Assembly: GCA_963847235.1 (NCBI GenBank)
Contig: CAWJYU010000017.1
Location: forward strand, 97,473 to 161,472
Origin: JACDAN01 sp963847235
Lineage (GTDB): Bacteria > Actinomycetota > Thermoleophilia > Gaiellales > Gaiellaceae
Direction: 5' to 3'
DNA length: 64,000 bases
In this document: one piece after another, positions 43,118 to 52,155 of the stretch
How the letters are laid out: every line of letters begins with the position of its first letter
How positions within the stretch are numbered: position 1 is the stretch's first letter
Made by a program: the position numbers and the translations under genes
Notes under the pieces: generated by a model
Told to the model about the DNA's origin: nothing
Databases searched by the model: none
Seen by the model: only the letters and a program-made list of their open reading frames with translations

Positions 43118-44544
43118 GCGTCCGTTCCGACGATTCGGTCGATCAGGGCGGGGTAGTCGGCGTCCGTCTCCGGATCCCAGCCGGGAGCCAGATACCGTCG
43201 TCGGAGGAGCTCGGCGCCGTCAGGGTCGCTCGCAGAGAGGACCTTGACCTGGAGCGCGCGCACGAGCTGGTCGAGCTGCCGGCGTCCGTGCAGCGCTCCG
43301 AACGCGGGATCCTCGAGCGAGCGCCGCAGGCGTGCGGCCAGCTCCTCTGACGCGCCGCTGCGCTCGACGACGAGATCCACGGCGTCGAGACGGGCGAGGT
43401 CGCGCAGCACCTGCGCGCAGAGGACGTTGTGCGTCCCCTCCCAGCTCTCGAAGACGATTGCGTCACGGTAGAGCCGCGGCAGCGGCGAGAAGTCCTCGAT
43501 CGTCCCGTTGCCTCCGAGCGTCTCGATCCCGCGCCGGACGACCTTCGTCGCCGCCAGCGACGTCACGAACTTGTTCGCGTTCACGAGCACGCGGTGCCAA
43601 GCGACGTCCTCGTCGCCGGCCTCTCCCCTGTCGATCCGGTCGACGAGCGCGGTCAGCTCCATGCTCGAGGCGAGCGCCGCGTCGGCCTCGGCCTTCATCA
43701 CCGCCAGGTTCTCGCGGACGAGCGGGTAGTCCGAGATCACGCGCCCGAACGCCTCGCGCTCGCGCGCGAACTCCGATGCCACCATGAAAGCGCGGCGCAT
43801 GAGCCCGGCCGAGCCGAGCGCGTTCAGCCAGCGCGACGTGTTCAGCACGCCGACTGCGGTGCGGAACCCCTCCTCCAGCGGCCCGAGCGGATATGCGGGC
43901 GCGCCTTCGAACTCGATCTCCCCGGTCGCGAGCGCGCGCGTACCGAGCTTGTCCTTCAGCCGGCGGATCCGGAACCCGCCGCCGGAGCGAGGCACCAGGA
44001 AGCAGCCGATCCCGCGTGTCCCCTCCGGCGCGCCCCGCGGCCGGGCGGTCACGAGGAACTGGTCGGCATCGGCAACCGAGCAGAACCACTTCTCCCCGTG
44101 CAGCCGCCAGCCCGCGCCCTCCGGAATCGCCTCCACCCGGTTCGCGCCGACGTCGGACCCCCCGTGCCGCTCGGTGAGGAACTGGGCGCCGCGCTCTGCC
44201 CGGTCGTAGTCGGTCTCCAGCAGTGGCGGCAGGAAGCGCTCGCGCAGCTCGTCGGAGCCGTGGGCTCTCAGCGCGCGGACGAGCCCCGCCGTGCAGACGA
44301 CCGGACACGCGTGGCCGCCCTCTCCCGCGTGCGCGAGGAGGTAGAAGAGCGAGGCCTGCTCGGGTGCGGCGGCCCCGACGATTCCGGAGGCCCAAACAGC
44401 CCTTCCGGCCCGGTGGTAGGCGGGATCGAACTCGATCCGGCCGTCTGCTTCGAGCCGTGGCAGGTTGCGCTCGGCCTCCTCGACGGCGGGGTCGACCACG
44501 TCGAAGACGACGTCCGCGAAGCCAGGTGTTACTGCCGGTAGCAC
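43114..44544 (-). CDS. AidB-like acyl-CoA dehydrogenase family protein
   Basis: A 476-residue flavoprotein of the long AidB/isovaleryl-CoA dehydrogenase-related type. The motifs are FLTERHGGSDVGANRVEA (FAD side), WFCSVADADQFLVTARP, the middle barrel GTRALATGEIEFEGAPA, ETLGGNGTIEDFSPLPRLY, and FESWEGTHNVLCAQVLRDLA. The length beyond the usual 380 residues and the EGTHNVLC segment point to AidB, not a simple beta-oxidation enzyme. GTG at 44544 is 17 bp from a divergent acyl-CoA dehydrogenase. The physiological substrate is unknown. Confidence 0.8.
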   Translation of the reverse strand: MLPAVTPGFADVVFDVVDPAVEEAERNLPRLEADGRIEFDPAYHRAGRAVWASGIVGAAAPEQASLFYLLAHAGEGGHACPVVCTAGLVRALRAHGSDELRERFLPPLLETDYDRAERGAQFLTERHGGSDVGANRVEAIPEGAGWRLHGEKWFCSVADADQFLVTARPRGAPEGTRGIGCFLVPRSGGGFRIRRLKDKLGTRALATGEIEFEGAPAYPLGPLEEGFRTAVGVLNTSRWLNALGSAGLMRRAFMVASEFAREREAFGRVISDYPLVRENLAVMKAEADAALASSMELTALVDRIDRGEAGDEDVAWHRVLVNANKFVTSLAATKVVRRGIETLGGNGTIEDFSPLPRLYRDAIVFESWEGTHNVLCAQVLRDLARLDAVDLVVERSGASEELAARLRRSLEDPAFGALHGRRQLDQLVRALQVKVLSASDPDGAELLRRRYLAPGWDPETDADYPALIDRIVGTDA

Positions 44545-44561
44545 CGGTATAGGCTAACGCC

Positions 44562-45656
44562 GTGGATCTTCGCGACAGCCCTGACGAAGCGGTCTTCCGC
44601 GAGGGAGTCCGCACCTGGCTCCAGGAGAACCTGCCCGGAGGCGAGCCGCGGGAATGGAGCCGGAAGATCTACGACGCGGGCTACGCAGGCCTGACCTGGC
44701 CCGAGGAATACGGCGGCCGTAGCGCTCCCTACAGCCACCAGGCGATCGTGCTGGAGGAGTTCGCCCGCGCCGAGGCGCCCTCCCACATGGGCGTGATCGG
44801 CCTCGGCATGGCCGGCCCGACGATCATGGCGCACGGCACCGAGGAGCAGAAGCAGCGCTACCTCTCGAAGATCCTCTCGGCGGAGGAGATCTGGTGCCAG
44901 GGCTTCTCCGAGCCGGGGGCAGGGTCCGACCTCTCCGCCGTGCGCACCTCGATCGACGCGCGCAACGGCTCGTTCGTCGTCAACGGCCAGAAGGTGTGGT
45001 CGTCGTTCGCGCACATCGCCGAGCACTGCATCCTCGTCGGCCGGAGCGACCCGGACTCGCAGCGCCATGCGGGCCTCACGTACCTCATCGTCGACATGAA
45101 GGCGCCCGGCGTCGAGGTGCGTCCGCTGCGCCAGATCACCGGCGAGGCCGAGTTCAACGAGATCTTCCTCACCGATGTCGAGGTGCCGAAGGAGAACCTC
45201 CTCGGCGAGATCGGCGGAGGCTGGCAGGTCGCGATGACTACGCTCCTCCACGAGCGTGGGACGCTCGGCTTCGCGCTCGGCGGTGCGCTGGAGGCGCAGG
45301 TGCAGAAGCTTGTCGCGCTCACGAAGGAGAAGGGTGCCGACGACCCGATCATCCGCGACCGCGTCGCCCAGGAGTGGATCGAGCTCCAAGCGCTGAAGAT
45401 GACGAACTACCGGTCGCTGACGACGCTGATGCAGACCGGGATCCCCGGCCCCGAAGGCTCCGGCTCGAAGCTGCACTGGTCGGAGCAGAACCAGCGGCTG
45501 ACCAAGCTCGCCATGGAGATCCTCGAGGGCGAGGACGACGGCTACTGGGGCCACCAGCAGCTGCGGAGCCGCGGCAACACGATCGAGGCAGGGACCTCCG
45601 AGATCCTGCGAAACATCATCGCCGAGCGGGTGCTCGGCCTTCCCAGGAGCCGCTGA
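44562..45656 (+). CDS. Acyl-CoA dehydrogenase, large-subunit type
   Basis: A 364-residue ACAD. The signature pieces are GLTWPEEYGGRSAP, the FAD loop GFSEPGAGSDLSAVRTSI, VNGQKVWSSFAHIAEH, GEAEFNEIFLTDVEVP, and the C-terminal GTSEILRNIIAERVLGLPR. Its normal catalytic base position near EAGTSE is consistent. GTG at 44562 has TAGGCT at 44550-44555, six bases upstream, a likely -10 box, so the transcript may be leaderless. It overlaps the next ACAD gene by one base (TGATG), a pattern of heteromeric actinobacterial ACADs. Confidence 0.85.
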   Translation: MDLRDSPDEAVFREGVRTWLQENLPGGEPREWSRKIYDAGYAGLTWPEEYGGRSAPYSHQAIVLEEFARAEAPSHMGVIGLGMAGPTIMAHGTEEQKQRYLSKILSAEEIWCQGFSEPGAGSDLSAVRTSIDARNGSFVVNGQKVWSSFAHIAEHCILVGRSDPDSQRHAGLTYLIVDMKAPGVEVRPLRQITGEAEFNEIFLTDVEVPKENLLGEIGGGWQVAMTTLLHERGTLGFALGGALEAQVQKLVALTKEKGADDPIIRDRVAQEWIELQALKMTNYRSLTTLMQTGIPGPEGSGSKLHWSEQNQRLTKLAMEILEGEDDGYWGHQQLRSRGNTIEAGTSEILRNIIAERVLGLPRSR

Positions 45657-46270
45657 TGCAGTTCGCCTTTACCGAAGAGCAGGAGCTCCTCCGCCGGGAG
45701 GCGCGCGACGCGCTGGCGAACGGCGGGTGGTCCCGCGACGAGATCGGCGCGGCCGACCTGAGCTTCGTCGACAAGGCCGTGCTCTTCGAGGAGGCCGGGC
45801 GCGCGGGGGTGGGCGAGTCGCTCTTCGACGAGGACCGGCCAGAGAACGAGCGGTTGGCGACACTTGCGCTCGAGGCGGTCGGGATCGGGAAGAAGGCGCT
45901 CGACCTCGCGGTGGAGTACGCGAAGGACCGGGAGCAGTTCGGGCGGAAGATCGGCGTCTATCAGGCCGTCTCCCACCAGCTCGCCGACACGTTCGTCGAG
46001 ACCGAGCTGGCCCGCTCGCTCGCCTACTGGGCCGCCTGGTGCATCGCCGAGGACGACGAGCAGGCGCCGATCGCGACGGCCGCCGCGAAGTCGTATGCGT
46101 CGGACGCTGCGGTTGCCGCGTGCGAGCGCTCGATCCAGGTCCACGGCGGCATCGGCTTCACCTGGGAGCACGTGCTCCACGAGTACTACAAGCGTGCGCT
46201 CTGGATCCAGGCGTACGGCGGCCACGGACGCGTGCATCGCGCCCGGATTGCCTCCTGGCTGCTGGATTGA
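45656..46270 (+). CDS. Short acyl-CoA dehydrogenase partner lacking the middle domain
   Basis: A 204-residue ACAD-related protein. The first 60 residues align with an ACAD N-terminus (FAFTEEQELLRREARDAL), and then the chain jumps directly to the C-terminal helical domain (YAKDREQFGRKIGVYQAVSH, QVHGGIGFTWEHVLHEYYKRA). The beta-barrel FAD-binding middle, about 130 residues, is absent. It overlaps the full-length ACAD upstream by one base. It may be a non-catalytic subunit of an alpha-beta ACAD, as in actinobacterial steroid degradation enzymes, or a decayed copy. ATG at 45656 is the only start. Confidence 0.75.
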   Translation: MQFAFTEEQELLRREARDALANGGWSRDEIGAADLSFVDKAVLFEEAGRAGVGESLFDEDRPENERLATLALEAVGIGKKALDLAVEYAKDREQFGRKIGVYQAVSHQLADTFVETELARSLAYWAAWCIAEDDEQAPIATAAAKSYASDAAVAACERSIQVHGGIGFTWEHVLHEYYKRALWIQAYGGHGRVHRARIASWLLD

Positions 46271-47073
46271 CCCGCACAGCCATCGTCACGGGCGCGTCGT
46301 CGGGGATCGGACAGGCGTGCGCCGTGCGGCTCGCCCGCGCAGGGTGGCGCGTGCTGGCCGGCGTTCGCCGCGAGGGTGACGCGCCGGAGGGAACCGAGGA
46401 GGTCCTGCTCGACGTCACCGACCCCGAGCAGATCCGCGGCGCCGCGGAGCGTGTCGACGAGCTGCACGGTCTCGTCAACAACGCCGGGATTGCGCTCGGC
46501 TCGCCGCTGGAGCTCGTTCCGGTCGACCAGCTCCGTTACCAGCTCGAGGTCAACCTCGTCGGGCAGGTGGCGGTGACCCAGGCTCTGCTGCCGGCCCTGC
46601 GGCGGGGGAGGGGCAGGATCATCTTCATGGGCTCGATCGCCGGTCGGAGCGCGCTCCCGTTCCTCGCGCCGTATGCGGCCTCGAAGCATGCGCTCGAGGC
46701 CGTGGCGGATTCGCTGCGCCTGGAGCTGAAGCCGTTCGGCATCACGGTCTCCATCGTCGAGCCGGGCTCGATTCGGACCGCCATCTGGGGGCGCTCGGCC
46801 GCGCGCGCCGACGAGCTCGCCGCAACACAGGACTCGGAGCTGGCCGAGCTCTACGCCGAACGGGTCGCCGCGTTCCGGATCGTGGCGCTGAAACGCGGCG
46901 AGGCAGGCGCGCCCGCCGAGCGCGTTGCCGAGGTCGTCGAGGAAGCGCTCAGTGCCGGGCGGCCGCAGGCGCGCTACCTGGTCGGGAAGGACGCGAAGCT
47001 GCGGGCGGGGTTCGAACGCCTCCCCGACCGGCTGCGCGACCGAATCTACGAACGAGTGCTGCTCAAGGGCTAG
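46267..47073 (+). CDS. Short-chain dehydrogenase/reductase
   Basis: A 268-residue SDR. TAIVTGASSGIGQACAVRLA is the cofactor motif, VNNAGIAL the NAG motif, FMGSIAGRSALP the catalytic Ser and YAASKHALEAVADSL the Tyr-Lys pair. TTG at 46267 overlaps the ACAD stop (TTGA). The chain is longer at the C-terminus than the classical 250. The substrate is unknown; it may reduce or oxidise an acyl or alcohol intermediate of this cluster. Confidence 0.85.
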   Translation: MTRTAIVTGASSGIGQACAVRLARAGWRVLAGVRREGDAPEGTEEVLLDVTDPEQIRGAAERVDELHGLVNNAGIALGSPLELVPVDQLRYQLEVNLVGQVAVTQALLPALRRGRGRIIFMGSIAGRSALPFLAPYAASKHALEAVADSLRLELKPFGITVSIVEPGSIRTAIWGRSAARADELAATQDSELAELYAERVAAFRIVALKRGEAGAPAERVAEVVEEALSAGRPQARYLVGKDAKLRAGFERLPDRLRDRIYERVLLKG

Positions 47074-47081
47074 GAGGGTCG

Positions 47082-47480
47082 ATGGGCTACGCCAAGGGAT
47101 CGTTGGACGAGCTGGGCGAGGGACCGGGGTTTCGCAAGATCCGCCAGGCGCTGAACGTGACTGCGTTCGGCGTCAACGGCGTGGTCTACCCGCCCGGACA
47201 GGAGGGCTTCCTCCACTACCACGACGAACAGGACGAGCTCTACTTCGTCCACAGTGGGCGCGCGTTGTTCGAGGTCGACGGCGAGACGTTCGAGCTCGGG
47301 CCGGGCGGCGTCGTCCACGTCGAATCGACGACGCCACGGAAGATCACCAATCCCGGCGACGAGGAGCTCGTGATGCTCGTGGTCGGCGGCAAGGACGGCT
47401 ACGTCGGCCGCGACGGCCAGCTCGTGGACGTGGAGCGCGACCTGCCCCGCCGACAGGCCTTTACCCGCGATGAGAAATAG
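47082..47480 (+). CDS. Single-domain cupin
   Basis: A 132-residue cupin. Metal-binding pattern: EGFLHYHDEQDELYFVHSG gives the His-x-His-xn-Glu of cupin motif 1, followed by GGVVHVESTTPRKI as motif 2. Unlike the tandem cupin-TPR proteins, it keeps the ligands, so it may bind a metal and be an enzyme or sensor. ATG at 47082 follows the SDR stop by eight bases and has GGAGGG upstream. Function is unassigned. Confidence 0.75.
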   Translation: MGYAKGSLDELGEGPGFRKIRQALNVTAFGVNGVVYPPGQEGFLHYHDEQDELYFVHSGRALFEVDGETFELGPGGVVHVESTTPRKITNPGDEELVMLVVGGKDGYVGRDGQLVDVERDLPRRQAFTRDEK

Positions 47481-47522
47481 AGGACGATCTTGACCGGGTC
47501 TACCGAGGGAGGCAACCGCTCG

Positions 47523-49127
47523 ATGAACGGCTTGATGATGGATTACCAGCTTTCGCTGCCCCCGATCCTGCAGCGCGCAGCGACGTTCTTCGGCGACCAG
47601 GAGGTCGTCACGAGGCTCCCGGACAAGAGCTTCCATCGCTACACGTACGCCGATATGGCCGGCCGCGCGAGGCAGCTGGCCGTCGCGCTCCAGAAGGTCG
47701 GGCTCGAGCGCGGCGACCGGGTCGCGACGCTCTGCTGGAACCACTACCAGCACCTCGAGGCGTACTTCGGAATCCCCTGTGGCGGCTACGTGCTCCACAC
47801 GCTGAACCTCCGTCTTCACCCCGACGACCTGGCCTACGTCGCGGACCACGGCGAGGACAAGGCCGTGATCGTCGACCGCAGCCTGCTTCCACTGCTGGAG
47901 CAGTTCCAGGACCGGACGAAGATCGAGCACGTCTTCGTCGTCGATGACTCCTACGAGGAGCTGCTCGCGACCGCAAGCCCGGACGAGTGGGAGGACCCGC
48001 AGCTCGACGAGCGCGAGGCGGCCGCGATGTGCTTCACGAGCGGCACGACCGGGCGCTGCAAGGGCGTCGTCTACTCGCATCGCTCGACGGTGCTGCACGC
48101 GCTCGGCGTCGCGACGACGTCGCCGCTCGGGCTGCGCGTCGCGCACGGCGACACGCTGCTGCCGGTCGTCCCGATGTTCCACGCGAACGCGTGGGGCTAC
48201 CCGTACCTGGCGGCCATGCTCGGCACGAAGCTCGTGTTCCCGGGCCCGCACCTGGACCCCGAGAGCCTGCTCGAGGACTTCGTCCAGGAGAAGGTGACCT
48301 GGACCGCCGGGGTTCCGACGATCTGGCTGGGGATGCTGCAGATGCTCGACGCGAACGCCGGCAAGTGGGACCTGTCCCACATGAAGGGGATGCTGGTCGG
48401 AGGCTCGGCGGTGCCGCGCGCGATGATCGCCGCGTACAAGGAACGTCACGGGCTCAGCGTCGTGCAGGGCTGGGGCATGACCGAGACCTCGCCGGTCGCT
48501 TCGGTCAGCGACTTCATCGGTGACCTGCAGGAGGCCGACCAGGACACGCAGCTCGACTTCGTCGCGATGGCGGGTGTCCCGCTGCCCTTCGTCGACATCC
48601 GGGTGCGCGCGGGCGACGAGGACGTCCCGTGGGACGCCGAGTCGATGGGCGAGCTGGAGGTGCGGGGCCCCTGGGTCGCGTCCGGCTACTACGAGGACGA
48701 CTCGCAGGCGGACCGCTGGACCGAGGACGGCTGGTTCAAGACGGGCGACATCGTCTCGATGCACCCGCGCGGCTTCATCCAGATCAAGGACCGGTCGAAG
48801 GACGTGATCAAGTCCGGCGGGGAGTGGATCTCGTCGGTCGAGCTCGAGAACGCGATCATGTCGCACCCGGCGGTGGCCGAAGCTGCGGTGATCGCGATCC
48901 CCGACGAGAAGTGGGCCGAACGGCCACTCGCCGCAGTCGTCCTCAAGGAGGGCGAAACCGTGAGCGCGGACGAGCTGCGTGAGCTCCTGGCACCGAAGTT
49001 CGCGAAGTGGTGGCTTCCAGATCGCTTCGAGTTCGTGGAGGAGATCCCGAAGACGAGCGTCGGGAAGTTCAAGAAGACGGAGCTGCGCGAGCAGTTCGCC
49101 CAGGAACAGGTGCCGGCGTCGTCGTAG
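47523..49127 (+). CDS. Long- or medium-chain fatty acid CoA ligase (FadD type)
   Basis: A 534-residue acyl-CoA synthetase. The motifs are MCFTSGTTGRCKGVVYSH (P-loop), VVQGWGMTETSPVAS, GWFKTGDIVSMHPRGFIQIK, the hinge DRSKDVIKSGGEWIS and EIPKTSVGKFKKTELRE with the catalytic Lys. The NGLMMDYQLSLP beginning is characteristic of the actinobacterial FadD group. ATG at 47523 is preferred over an in-frame TTG at 47490; GGGAGG lies ten bases before it. It is in the catabolic operon with SDR, cupin and reductase genes. Confidence 0.85.
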   Translation: MNGLMMDYQLSLPPILQRAATFFGDQEVVTRLPDKSFHRYTYADMAGRARQLAVALQKVGLERGDRVATLCWNHYQHLEAYFGIPCGGYVLHTLNLRLHPDDLAYVADHGEDKAVIVDRSLLPLLEQFQDRTKIEHVFVVDDSYEELLATASPDEWEDPQLDEREAAAMCFTSGTTGRCKGVVYSHRSTVLHALGVATTSPLGLRVAHGDTLLPVVPMFHANAWGYPYLAAMLGTKLVFPGPHLDPESLLEDFVQEKVTWTAGVPTIWLGMLQMLDANAGKWDLSHMKGMLVGGSAVPRAMIAAYKERHGLSVVQGWGMTETSPVASVSDFIGDLQEADQDTQLDFVAMAGVPLPFVDIRVRAGDEDVPWDAESMGELEVRGPWVASGYYEDDSQADRWTEDGWFKTGDIVSMHPRGFIQIKDRSKDVIKSGGEWISSVELENAIMSHPAVAEAAVIAIPDEKWAERPLAAVVLKEGETVSADELRELLAPKFAKWWLPDRFEFVEEIPKTSVGKFKKTELREQFAQEQVPASS

Positions 49128-49134
49128 GCCGACC

Positions 49135-50049
49135 GTGAGAGCCGTCGTTCTCCGCGAGACGGGCGCGCCGGACCGGCTGGCGCTCGAGGAGATGCCTGAG
49201 CCCGAGCCTGGAGCCGGCGAGGTCGTCGTGCGCGTGAAGGCTGCCGGCGTCAACTTCGCCGACGTGCTGGTGCGGCAGGGGCGCTACCCGCAGCCTCCGG
49301 AGCTGCCGACGGTGCCCGGCTCGGAGGTCGCGGGAGAGGTGGACGGCCGCCGCGTGATGGCGCTCCCACGGGGCGGGGGCTATGCGGAGGCGATCGCCGT
49401 GGACGAGAACCTCGTCGTGCCGCTGCCGGATGGGGCGTCGTTCGAGGAGGGCGCCGGATTCCTGTTGACGTACCTGACGGCGTGGATTCCACTCACGCGG
49501 CAGGTTCGGGTGGCCGAGGGGTCGGTCGTGCTGGTTCATGCGGGCTCGGGCGGCGTCGGGTCGGCGGCGATCCAGGTTGCGAAGCATCTGGGTGCACGCG
49601 TCGTGGCGACGGCGAGCACGGAGGAGAAGCGCGCCGTGGCACGGGAGCAAGGGGCGGACGAGGTGTTCGGGTACGACGAGTTCGCGGAGAAGGTCCGAGC
49701 GGACGTCGTGCTCGACCCGGTCGGCGGCGAGGTCTTCACGCAGAGCTTCGGCGTGCTGAACCCGCTCGGGACGGTCGTGGCGATCGGATTCGCCGGCGGC
49801 TGGTGGGAGTCGCTGGACCCCGCGCCGCTCGTCGGCCGCAACCTCGGGCTGCAGGGCTTCTATCTCGGACGCCTGATGCGTCACAACCCCGACCTCGTGC
49901 GCGAGGCGATCGGCGAGATCCTCGAGCTCTGGTCCTCGGGCGCCGTGAAGCCGCTCGTGGGCGCGACGTTCCCGCTCGAGCGCGCGGCCGACGCCCACGA
50001 GCTGATCGAGGCGCGTCGCCATGTCGGCAAAGTCGTCCTTGTTCCCTAG
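49135..50049 (+). CDS. NADPH:quinone reductase-like MDR protein
   Basis: A 304-residue zinc-free medium-chain dehydrogenase. GVNFADVLVRQGRYPQPP is the quinone oxidoreductase signature. AGSGGVGSAAIQVAKHLGA is the nucleotide loop, and VVLDPVGGEVFTQSFGVL follows. No zinc-binding Cys is present. GTG at 49135 begins eight bases after the ligase stop. It would reduce an enone, quinone or enoyl-CoA. The next SDR start overlaps its end by about 29 bases. Confidence 0.85.
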   Translation: MRAVVLRETGAPDRLALEEMPEPEPGAGEVVVRVKAAGVNFADVLVRQGRYPQPPELPTVPGSEVAGEVDGRRVMALPRGGGYAEAIAVDENLVVPLPDGASFEEGAGFLLTYLTAWIPLTRQVRVAEGSVVLVHAGSGGVGSAAIQVAKHLGARVVATASTEEKRAVAREQGADEVFGYDEFAEKVRADVVLDPVGGEVFTQSFGVLNPLGTVVAIGFAGGWWESLDPAPLVGRNLGLQGFYLGRLMRHNPDLVREAIGEILELWSSGAVKPLVGATFPLERAADAHELIEARRHVGKVVLVP

Positions 50050-50732
50050 GACGGTGCTCGTGACCGGCGCCGCCGGCGGAATCGGCCGCGCGATCGTCGA
50101 GCGGCTCGAACAGGAGGGGGCGGAGGTCACCGGCCTGGACCTGAAGGACGGGTTCGACGTCACGGACCCGGCGGCGTGGGATTCGGTCGGCCGGTTCGAT
50201 CTCGCGTGTCTCAACGCCGGCGTGACGACAGGGACGGCGACGATCGCCGAGCTGACCGACGAGGAGTACCGGCGAGTCGTTGCGGTGAACGTCGACGGCG
50301 TCCTCTTCGGTGTCCGCCAGCTGGCGCGCGTGATGGGCCAGGGAGACGCGATCGTCGTGACCGCGTCGCTCGCCGGGCTGACCGGGGTGGAGAGCGACCC
50401 GATCTACGCGCTCACGAAGCACGCGGTGATCGGACTCGTTCGCTCGGTCGCGCCGCAGCTCCAGGAGTCCGGGATCCGGATCAACGCCGTCTGCCCTGGG
50501 TTCGCCGACACGCCGATGGTCACGGGCGAGTTCCGCGAGGCGCTCGAGTGCGGCCGGCTTTCCGCTGCTCCGGGCCGAGGAGGTCGCCGACGCCGTGCTC
50601 CTCGCGGCGCGCAGCGACGGAACCGGCGAGGCGTGGGTCGTCCAGCCGGGCCGGCAGCCGGAGCCGTACCGCTTCCGCGGCATCCCGGGCCCCAGGGTCC
50701 CCGGCGCGGAAGGTGTCGCCCCGCCGCTCTAG
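50021..50732 (+). CDS. Short-chain dehydrogenase/reductase (frame-shifted)
   Basis: An SDR of about 236 residues. RTVLVTGAAGGIGRAIVERL is the cofactor site, CLNAGVTTGT replaces the usual NNAG, VTASLAGLTG has the Ser, and YALTKHAVIGLVRS the Tyr-Lys. An extra base near 50554 (CTCGAGTGCGG) shifts the frame; the true end is FRGIPGPRVPGAEG... to 50732. ATG at 50021 lies within the reductase gene; GTG at 50054 would avoid the overlap. The stop is one base before a 21-bp palindrome. Confidence 0.75.
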
Positions 50733-50733
50733 C

Positions 50734-50754
50734 CAAGTAACAACTTGTTACTTG
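50734..50754. repeat. GTAACA-N3-TGTTAC palindrome, copy C
   Basis: Perfect 9-bp arms CAAGTAACA and TGTTACTTG around ACT. It starts one base after the SDR stop codon. An identical 21-bp element stands at 51115-51135, so the two bracket a small gene. Confidence 0.75.
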
Positions 50755-50785
50755 GGAAGTTCGGCGCTGAGTTGGCACGTTCACC

Positions 50786-51121
50786 GTGTCCTCTCAGCGG
50801 CATAGTCGAGTGGTGCCACGATTCGCCGCGCGCATGTCGCCACGCCTCCTCGAGACGCTCGTCAAGGCCGACAGCCCCTCCGTTCCGATCGCCGAGACCT
50901 GTCGGCGCGTCGGACGTGAGGCCGACCGAATCGGCGTGGCCAGGCCGAGCTATGAGCGCGTTCGCCTACTCGTTCACGAATCCCGGCGTATCCGCCGCGG
51001 TCCGAGCACCGCCAGCGTCCTCAGAGACGTCGCCTTCCGCGTCAGGCCGCCGGAGGCTGTTCTCGACCACATCTCCGGGGTCGGCGTCCCGGAGCTCAGG
51101 CGCCACGCTCGAGGCAAGTAA
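50786..51121 (+). CDS. Small basic protein with a helix-turn-helix-like segment, between two identical palindromes
   Basis: A 111-residue basic protein, start GTG at 50786 (in-frame ATG at 50834). The central part VPIAETCRRVGREADRIGVARPSYERVRLLVHESRR in pieces (VPIAETCRRVGREADRIG; RPSYERVRLLVHESRR) looks like a winged or simple helix-turn-helix with strong Arg content; after it comes VRPPEAVLDHISG. I do not recognise the family. Its TAA stop is part of the right palindrome. Codon use matches its neighbours. It is a candidate DNA-binding protein for the palindromes that flank it. Confidence 0.5.
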   Translation: MSSQRHSRVVPRFAARMSPRLLETLVKADSPSVPIAETCRRVGREADRIGVARPSYERVRLLVHESRRIRRGPSTASVLRDVAFRVRPPEAVLDHISGVGVPELRRHARGK

Positions 51122-51135
51122 CAACTTGTTACTTG
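51115..51135. repeat. GTAACA-N3-TGTTAC palindrome, copy D
   Basis: Identical to the element at 50734-50754. It supplies both stop codons: TAA at 51119-51121 for the small basic protein and, on the other strand, TAA at 51131-51129 for the MDR reductase. The two genes therefore converge and end within one palindrome. Confidence 0.75.
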
Positions 51136-52155
51136 GCGTGTTCGCGGTCGGCGACCTTGACCAGGGCCTTGCCGCGGTTCTCGCCCCGCAGCATGCCCAT
51201 GAACGCGGCCGGGGCGTTCTCCAGCCCGTCCGTCACGTCCTCGCGCCACGTGATCTTCCCCTCGGCGACCCACCGCGCCAGCCGCATTGCCGCTTCGTCG
51301 AAGCGGTGCGCGTAGTCGTTGATGAGAAAGCCCTCCATCCGCGCGCGGTAGACGATCAGCGCCGCGGGATGGAACGTCGGTTCCGGCCGCTCCAGGTTGT
51401 ACTGCGAGATCTGCCCGCAGATGACGATTCTCGCACCGACGTTGAGGCGGCGGTGGACGCCCTCCGACACGCCTCCGCCGACGTTGTCGAAGTAGATGTC
51501 GACGCCGTCGGGGCAGGCGGCCTTGAACGCCTCCCGGAAGTTCTCGTCCTTGTAGTCGATCGCCTCGTCGTAGCCGTAGAGCCGGCAGTCCGTGCACTTG
51601 TCGGGGCCGCCCGCGATTCCGACCGTGCGGCAGCCGGCGAGCTTCGCGATCTGCCCCACGACCTGTCCGACGGCGCCCGCGGCACCCGACACCACGACGG
51701 TGTCGCCGGGCTTCGGCTTGCCCACGTCCAGGAGACCGAAGTAGGCGGTCATCCCGGTCGCGCCGACCGCGTGCAGCGCGAGCGTGGGCGGGTCGAGGAA
51801 CTCCGGCACCCTCCGGACCGAGCCACCCCGCGCGACCGCGTACTCCTGCCAGCCGAGCTGTCCGACGACCAGGTCGCCGGTCGAGAACCGTCCGTCCTGG
51901 CTCTCGACGACCTCGCGCCAGCGACTGCGACGTGATCACGTCGCCGAGCTCGAGGTTCTTCGCGTACGAGCGCGCATCGCTCATGCGGCCGCGCTGGTAG
52001 GGATCGATGGAGACCCAGAGAATCCGCACGAGGACCTCGCCGGGCCCGGGCTCTCCAACCTCGACCTCGTCCAGAACGAAGTCCGCATCCTTCGGAAAGC
52101 CCTGGGGCCGCGCCGCGAGCGTCACGCGCCGGTTCGTCTTCACGAGAACCGCCAT
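51129..52155 (-). CDS. NADP-dependent MDR reductase, YncB/prostaglandin-reductase type (frame-shifted)
   Basis: About 341 residues. The N-terminus (TNRRVTLAARPQGFPKDADF, ILWVSIDPYQRGRMSD) and the core (GMTAYFGLLDVGKPKPGD, SGAAGAVGQVVGQIAKLAGC, YFDNVGGGVSEGVHRRLN) are those of the leukotriene B4 12-hydroxydehydrogenase/CurA family, which reduce enones with NADPH. An extra base near 51917 (CTGGCGCGAGG) shifts the frame. ATG at 52155 overlaps the ACAD stop by 16 bases, so these two genes are coupled. Confidence 0.8.

Noticed and set aside
45656..46270. Short ACAD as a frame-shifted full-length gene
   Set aside because: The frame is continuous and no missing middle domain can be found in the other frames of the same interval.
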